Assembly: GCA_002401495.1 (NCBI GenBank)
Contig: NVTG01000050.1
Coordinates: 1-8,499, forward strand
From: Candidatus Kaiserbacteria bacterium
Lineage (GTDB): Bacteria > Patescibacteria > Paceibacteria > UBA9973 > UBA2100
DNA length: 8,499 nucleotides
Direction of reading: 5' to 3'
Shown here: positions 6,016 to 8,499 of the stretch, piece by piece
How positions within the stretch are numbered: position 1 is the first letter of the stretch
Layout of the letters: each line of letters opens with the position of its first letter
Made by a program: the position numbers and the translations under genes
Notes under the pieces: model-generated
What the model saw: the letters and a program-made list of their open reading frames with translations, nothing else
Told to the model about the DNA's origin: nothing
The model's database searches: none

Positions 6016-7086
6016 TTATTTAAACGATAGTTTAGGACCGTCTTTGCCGTTTTCTATTTTTATAGTAGGCTCTGAATCTTCTTTAGTTTCTACTTCAACA
6101 GTTTCCTCTTGAAGTACTACCGGTGTTCCTGCAAAGGCAACGTTCATTCTTCCTCGGAAGTATACTGCTGCTGCAATGCTGGCTAATGCTGCTGCTATTA
6201 GTGTAAGTACGTATGCCACTTCCTTTGTTCCTGTGTAAGGAACTTGGTTGATGTTTACGTAATCATACGCTTGTCTGTAGTTTGTTTGTGCAACTGTAAC
6301 GTTCGGGTATGTATACGTAGGGTATGTGTTTGGATACGCGTAACGTACTACTGGTTGCGGGTAAGCTACAGGAATAGAGTTATTAACATTATTCACATTT
6401 GTAACCTGATTTACGTTAACTGGGTTATTTGTAGAACCGTGGTTATGCGTATTATGGTTGTGAGTAGGTGTAGTAGGAGTTGTCTTGTGACTATGATTAT
6501 GACCCTTGTGAAGTTCTAGTTGGAACTTGTAGTTATAATTGTTTCCTCCTCCGTATGTGTAAGTTGGTGTACGGTAACGAGGAGTTGCAATATCTGCAAC
6601 CGCGTGAAGAGTTGGTTCATATACATCAGCTACTGCATGTAGAGTTGGTTCATACAAATCAGCTACTGCGTGTAGAGTTGGTTCATAGTCATAACTAGAC
6701 CAATCAGAGTAACTATCATCAGAATAGCTTGACCAGTCGCTGTAACCAGAATCTCCGTAAGAGCTCCAGTCAGAGTAACTATCATCGCTATAAGATGACC
6801 AGTCGCTGTAGTCTCCGTAATCATACGAACTCCAGTCGCTGTAACTTGAATCTCCGTAAGAGCTCCAGTCAGTATAACTGTCATCCCCGTAGGAACTCCA
6901 GTCAGAGTAACTATCATCAGAATAGCTAGACCAATCTGTATAACCTGAATCCCCGTAGGAACTCCAGTCAGTGTAGTCACCGTATCCAAGAGAAGCTGCG
7001 TTTGCAACGTTGATAGATCCTGCAAATAGTAGAACTACAACTGTAGCTCCTGCAATTACGTTTCTATAATTTATAATGTTTTTCAT
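6016..7086 (-). CDS. Secreted, membrane-anchored repeat protein (Tyr/Ser/Asp-Trp and His-rich)
   Basis: I do not recognise this 356-residue protein as a known family. In order it shows a signal peptide (1-30, hydrophobic 11-22, likely cut after ANA); nine tandem 11-residue repeats ending in DWSS (33-131); three copies of YEPTLHAVAD plus L, V or I (134-166); a Tyr/Gly/Asn stretch; a segment with eight histidines (193-216); an Asn/Val-rich stretch (218-236); a Pro/Tyr-rich stretch (239-278); VPYTG (282-286); a hydrophobic helix (about 290-310) followed by RGR; and an acidic 43-residue tail. This suggests an extracellular extended rod held by a C-terminal anchor. Adhesion, metal binding and S-layer-like roles are possible but unproven. 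ATG 7086 is preferred over an upstream ATG at 7179, which overlaps the promoter -35 and would bury the signal peptide. No Shine-Dalgarno; the 5' UTR is about 58 nt. Confidence 0.85.
   Translation of the reverse strand: MKNIINYRNVIAGATVVVLLFAGSINVANAASLGYGDYTDWSSYGDSGYTDWSSYSDDSYSDWSSYGDDSYTDWSSYGDSSYSDWSSYDYGDYSDWSSYSDDSYSDWSSYGDSGYSDWSSYSDDSYSDWSSYDYEPTLHAVADLYEPTLHAVADVYEPTLHAVADIATPRYRTPTYTYGGGNNYNYKFQLELHKGHNHSHKTTPTTPTHNHNTHNHGSTNNPVNVNQVTNVNNVNNSIPVAYPQPVVRYAYPNTYPTYTYPNVTVAQTNYRQAYDYVNINQVPYTGTKEVAYVLTLIAAALASIAAAVYFRGRMNVAFAGTPVVLQEETVEVETKEDSEPTIKIENGKDGPKLSFK
6148..6243 (-). other. Possible sortase motif and transmembrane anchor of the repeat protein
   Basis: This stretch encodes VPYTG, a 21-residue hydrophobic segment and the basic triplet RGR. 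The order resembles an LPxTG-type cell-wall sorting signal, with V in place of L. Against this, a true sorting signal normally ends within a few residues of the basic triplet, whereas here 43 more residues follow. A plain single-pass membrane anchor with a cytoplasmic tail is the alternative. Confidence 0.5.
6439..6510 (-). other. Histidine-rich segment of the repeat protein
   Basis: Residues 193-216 hold eight histidines in two clusters, HKGHNHSH and HNHNTHNH, separated by a Thr/Pro linker. Alternating His residues in an exposed flexible chain commonly bind divalent metals such as zinc, nickel or copper. Metal binding here is inferred from composition only. Confidence 0.55.
6589..6687 (-). 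repeat. Three tandem 33-bp units encoding YEPTLHAVADx
   Basis: Residues 134-166 are three consecutive 11-residue units identical except for the last position (L, V, I). They abut the DWSS array but share no sequence with it beyond the leading tyrosine. The same 11-residue length suggests the two arrays obey a common structural period. Confidence 0.95.
6694..6990 (-). repeat. Nine tandem 33-bp units encoding YxDxxYxDWSS
   Basis: Residues 33-131 are exactly nine units of 11 residues with no insertions. All nine keep DWSS; the variable centre is GDSG, SDDS, GDDS, GDSS or a GDY form. Codons for the invariant residues vary between units, so the protein pattern is more conserved than the DNA. A larger duplication with a 198-bp period (six units) is visible: a 25-bp identical stretch at 6705-6729 recurs at 6903-6927. 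Confidence 0.97.
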
Positions 7087-7150
7087 ATGTTTTATTAATA
7101 TTATTACTAATTTATGAACCTTATATTGCTTAAGTGCAATAAGTGTTAAA

Positions 7151-7179
7151 AGAATAGCATCCTTCTTGACGCTTGTCAA
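7151..7179 (-). promoter_or_regulatory. Sigma70 promoter of the repeat-protein gene
   Basis: On the minus strand a perfect TTGACA (7174-7179) is followed after exactly 17 bp by TATTCT (7151-7156), which is preceded by TG and one base, an extended -10. The transcript start is expected near 7144, giving a leader of about 58 nt. The inverted repeat CTTGAC-GCTT-GTCAAG (7165-7180) overlaps the -35 and could be an operator or a chance palindrome. Confidence 0.8.
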
Positions 7180-7210
7180 GTATAATTGGTTAAGTGTGTT
7201 AGATATGGAA

Positions 7211-7240
7211 AGGGCGGCAAAACTAGTGTTTTACCGCCCT
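7211..7240 (-). terminator. Intrinsic terminator of the 101-residue secreted-protein gene
   Basis: On the minus strand AGGGCGGTAAAAC pairs with GTTTTGCCGCCCT over 13 bp, including one U-G pair, around the loop ACTA, followed by TT then CC. It starts 20 bp after the stop codon. The U tract is short (three), but the stem is strong. Confidence 0.7.
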
Positions 7241-7259
7241 AAATTCCCTTTTCAGCGCC

Positions 7260-7565
7260 TTACAAGTTTTCGAACTTGCACTGCTTTGCAATTTCCATGG
7301 CACCTGACGACGCCGTGATTGCGGAGGCGAACCGGATAGCAGCGTTACCGCTGCGAACCTTGATCGTTTTACCGCCAAGAACGCGCTCGGCTGCCACTTG
7401 CAGTACGGCGTAAAAATCTTTACCGGCTGCTTCATCAGCGCCCTGGGTGAACCCCATGGTCGCCAGACATTTTGCTTCGGCCAGTACCTTTTGGTTTGGC
7501 GAGGCCGCAAAAGCTGCGGTTGCTGCAAAAAACGCGGCGGCGGTCAACATTGCTAAAGTTTTCAT
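7260..7565 (-). CDS. Small secreted protein of unknown function, probably horizontally acquired
   Basis: I do not recognise this 101-residue protein. It begins with a clear Sec signal peptide (MKTLAMLTAAAFFAATAAFA, likely cut after residue 20 or 21). The mature part of about 80 residues is rich in Ala and Lys and holds two cysteines (C33 and C96) that could form a disulfide. No catalytic motif is visible. The start is ATG 7565 because AAGGAG lies 7 nt upstream and the signal peptide begins there; an in-frame GTG at 7589 is less likely. It differs sharply from its surroundings: about 55% GC over 7261-7560 against roughly 37-43% in sampled neighbours, and it is the only gene here with a good Shine-Dalgarno. 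This fits transfer from a GC-richer donor, perhaps a proteobacterium by the look of the signal peptide. A promoter lies at 7727-7755 and a terminator at 7211-7240. Confidence 0.8.
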   Translation of the reverse strand: MKTLAMLTAAAFFAATAAFAASPNQKVLAEAKCLATMGFTQGADEAAGKDFYAVLQVAAERVLGGKTIKVRSGNAAIRFASAITASSGAMEIAKQCKFENL

Positions 7566-7570
7566 TTTAC

Positions 7571-7611
7571 TTCTCCTTAACTTACTCACACTAGGCAGTG
7601 AGCTCCTCCTC
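7571..7611 (-). promoter_or_regulatory. Two Shine-Dalgarno sequences flanking a small inverted repeat
   Basis: GAGGAGGAG (7603-7611) lies 13 nt upstream of a GTG (7589), and AAGGAG (at about 7573-7578) lies 7 nt upstream of the ATG at 7565 in the same frame. CTCAC (7585-7589) and GTGAG (7598-7602) can pair between them around an 8-nt loop. The proximal site has ideal spacing and decides the start; the distal one is too far from its GTG for efficient use but is striking in a window otherwise devoid of such sites. Confidence 0.6.
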
Positions 7612-7648
7612 TTAATTTACCTAAAAAGACAAACTAAGTAGAAAAGCT

Positions 7649-7658
7649 ACTATATAGT
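7649..7658. promoter_or_regulatory. Perfect palindrome ACTATATAGT in the 5' UTR region
   Basis: A 10-bp perfect palindrome, extendable to 14 bp with one G-U pair, lies about 85 bp upstream of the 101-residue protein start. It could be an operator or a small hairpin. Only the symmetry supports the call, and short AT palindromes also arise by chance. Confidence 0.25.
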
Positions 7659-7726
7659 GGAGACAAGGGGAGAAATGAAATTCTTATCTCGCGGGAATTA
7701 TTAAAGTACTATTTGAATCTGAAGAA

Positions 7727-7755
7727 ATACTAACATGGGGATTATGAGTTGTCAA
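7727..7755 (-). promoter_or_regulatory. Sigma70 promoter upstream of the 101-residue secreted-protein gene
   Basis: On the minus strand a perfect TTGACA (7750-7755) is followed after 17 bp by TAGTAT (7727-7732) preceded by TG and one base. The architecture is the same as at the repeat-protein promoter. The transcript would start near 7720, leaving a 5' UTR of about 155 nt. The promoter begins 9 bp after the transpeptidase stop codon. Confidence 0.65.
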
Positions 7756-7763
7756 GTCTTTGT

Positions 7764-8360
7764 CTAAGGCAATACAACAACAGGATCCCCTATTTGTAAT
7801 ATCTCATTACTTAGCTGAGCATCATCCCTGGTCGCATTTGCACAACCATGTGAATTATCTAGGTGCAAAAATAGATTTCCATCTATTTCATGAAAGTTTT
7901 TACTCCCATGAAAAGCTATTCCTCTATTAAAAAAGACCGCCCAGGGCATATTTGGCTCCCCGTCTGTATCTGGATACTGACCGGACATGTATTCCGGACC
8001 TTCTTTCCTTGTAACTGAAAAAGATCCTGGTGGAGTATCGTAACCATCTTGAGTCCGTGCTGAACCCATGGGACCTGTTTTTATTACTTCGCCGTTATCA
8101 AAGAGCCAGAATCTGTGAAAAGACTTACTTAGTATCAAACCTCTATCTGCTCCCAAGATTTCTTTTCCGTCGGGAATAGGTACTTCTTGACTCATAAGTG
8201 ATTCCACCAAAACCCACTCTCCTTCGTTTTCATTTATTTCTTCGGGTTTAATAGTTAAAAGTGATTCCTCAGATAGTGCTTCTTTTCCAGACGCACCGAA
8301 TCCTAACCCTGTTGCAATAGCTCCTTTTATCACATCTCTACGAGATAATCGTTCTTTCAT
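7764..8360 (-). CDS. Tat-exported L,D-transpeptidase (YkuD domain)
   Basis: This 198-residue protein belongs to the YkuD family, which forms 3-3 peptidoglycan cross-links or attaches proteins to the wall using a catalytic cysteine. The active-site set is present: H151-G152 in AFHGSKNF and S170-H171-G172-C173 in NSHGCANAT, with C173 the nucleophile. The residue two after the cysteine is N rather than the common R, as in the SHGCxN form of mycobacterial enzymes. YDTPPGSFSVTRK (107-119) is the usual strand before the active site. The N-terminus carries a twin-arginine signal (SRRDVIK at 6-12, then a hydrophobic stretch AIATGLGFGA), suggesting export of a folded protein. ATG 8360 is chosen over an upstream ATG at 8384 because the Tat motif is then correctly placed and a -10 element lies 8 nt upstream. 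No clear terminator follows. Confidence 0.92.
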   Translation of the reverse strand: MKERLSRRDVIKGAIATGLGFGASGKEALSEESLLTIKPEEINENEGEWVLVESLMSQEVPIPDGKEILGADRGLILSKSFHRFWLFDNGEVIKTGPMGSARTQDGYDTPPGSFSVTRKEGPEYMSGQYPDTDGEPNMPWAVFFNRGIAFHGSKNFHEIDGNLFLHLDNSHGCANATRDDAQLSNEILQIGDPVVVLP

Positions 8361-8368
8361 ATACCGGT

Positions 8369-8374
8369 AGTATA
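8369..8374 (-). promoter_or_regulatory. Candidate -10 element of the L,D-transpeptidase gene, leaderless geometry
   Basis: TATACT on the minus strand (5 of 6 matches, the same hexamer as at dnaE) ends 8 nt before the ATG at 8360. No good -35 is present. An inverted repeat TATAC-N5-GTATA (8360-8374) spans the -10 and the expected transcript start, a position where a repressor could act. Confidence 0.55.
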
Positions 8375-8391
8375 CAATTTTCAAAGCGAAA

Positions 8392-8420
8392 GGGCGACAC
8401 GGAATAATTCCATGCCGCCC
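8392..8420 (-). terminator. Intrinsic terminator of the gene at the right edge
   Basis: On the minus strand GGGCGGCATGGAA pairs with TTCCGTGTCGCCC over 13 bp, with two G-U pairs and the loop TTA, then TTTCGCTTT. It lies 7 bp after the stop codon of the partial gene at 8428-8499 and just upstream of the transpeptidase -10. Confidence 0.7.
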
Positions 8421-8427
8421 CCCTTAA

Positions 8428-8499
8428 TCAATAGCACTTATACAAAGTGCTACCAATCTTGATGTACTGTCCAATGTGGCCGGCGCAACCCTTCCCAGT
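8428..8499 (-). CDS. C-terminal end of an unknown protein (3' part only)
   Basis: The minus strand is open from the window edge for 23 codons to a TGA at 8428-8430 and would encode a C-terminus containing GKGCAGHIGQYIKIG and ending YKCY. Support for a real gene is the hairpin terminator 7 bp after the stop and the same strand as its neighbours. The two cysteines and polar/glycine content would suit an exported protein, but too little is visible to name it. GC is about 47%, slightly above the neighbours. Confidence 0.5.
   Translation of the reverse strand, partial: TGKGCAGHIGQYIKIGSTLYKCY

Noticed and set aside
6589..6990. Regular 33-bp period that could suggest a CRISPR array
   Set aside because: There is no repeat/spacer alternation; the units are contiguous, vary at silent positions and lie in frame in a signal-peptide protein. 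They are coding tandem repeats.
6663..7025. Open frame of 120 codons on the minus strand in a second frame over the repeat array
   Set aside because: It exists because the 33-bp repeat carries no stop in that frame; it has no signal, start context or plausible composition of its own.
7087..7179. Upstream ATG at 7179 extending the repeat protein by 31 residues
   Set aside because: It lies in the -35 of a consensus promoter and would place the signal peptide internally.
7181..7186. TATAAT on the plus strand as a promoter
   Set aside because: No -35 at suitable spacing, and only the terminator and 3' end of an opposite-strand gene lie downstream.
7566..7589. GTG at 7589 as the start of the 101-residue protein
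   Set aside because: Its Shine-Dalgarno is 13 nt away and the added residues precede a normal signal peptide; ATG 7565 has a well-spaced AAGGAG.
8361..8384. ATG at 8384 as the start of the L,D-transpeptidase
   Set aside because: It would place the -10 element inside the coding region and add residues before a correctly positioned Tat motif.

Overview
The window looks like a chromosomal segment of a Candidate Phyla Radiation bacterium (Patescibacteria, probably Paceibacteria/Parcubacteria-like). The reasons are the N-terminus of ribosomal protein bL32 (MRVNRSHTGNRRSHHAL), the gene neighbourhood rnhB-rpmF-nusB, a shortened threonyl-tRNA synthetase, about 41-43% GC in the genes sampled, and start codons that mostly lack a Shine-Dalgarno sequence. 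This placement is inferred from remembered family features, not from a database search. TAA, TAG and TGA are all used as stops, so the genetic code is standard (table 11).

Layout. Positions 1-1389 (minus strand) hold rnhB, rpmF and the 5' part of nusB: RNA/DNA hybrid removal, ribosome assembly and antitermination. A 47-bp divergent promoter region (1390-1436) separates them from dnaE (plus, 1437-4604), the catalytic subunit of DNA polymerase III. A T-box leader (about 4611-4728) and thrS (plus, 4741-5964) follow, closed by a strong hairpin terminator at 5966-6002. The rest is accessory and all on the minus strand: a 356-residue secreted, membrane-anchored repeat protein (6016-7086), a GC-rich 101-residue secreted protein with a strong Shine-Dalgarno (7260-7565), a Tat-exported L,D-transpeptidase (7764-8360), and the last codons of another gene (8428-8499).

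How it fits together. The left two thirds is information-processing core. The right third appears devoted to the cell surface: every complete gene there carries an export signal, one modifies or reads peptidoglycan, and one is a repetitive, Tyr/Ser/Asp-rich and His-rich wall or membrane protein with a possible sortase motif.

Main points of interest: (1) -10-like hexamers 7-9 nt upstream of four start codons, implying leaderless mRNAs; (2) a T-box with an intact antiterminator/terminator switch but no recognisable Stem I, in front of a ThrRS without the editing domain; (3) a surface protein built from two unrelated 11-residue repeat families; (4) a 55% GC gene with its own Shine-Dalgarno, probably acquired by transfer; (5) a DnaE whose PHP domain has lost most metal ligands. 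No intergenic stretch exceeds 300 bases. The longest are 7566-7763 and 7087-7259, and both hold regulatory signals described below.
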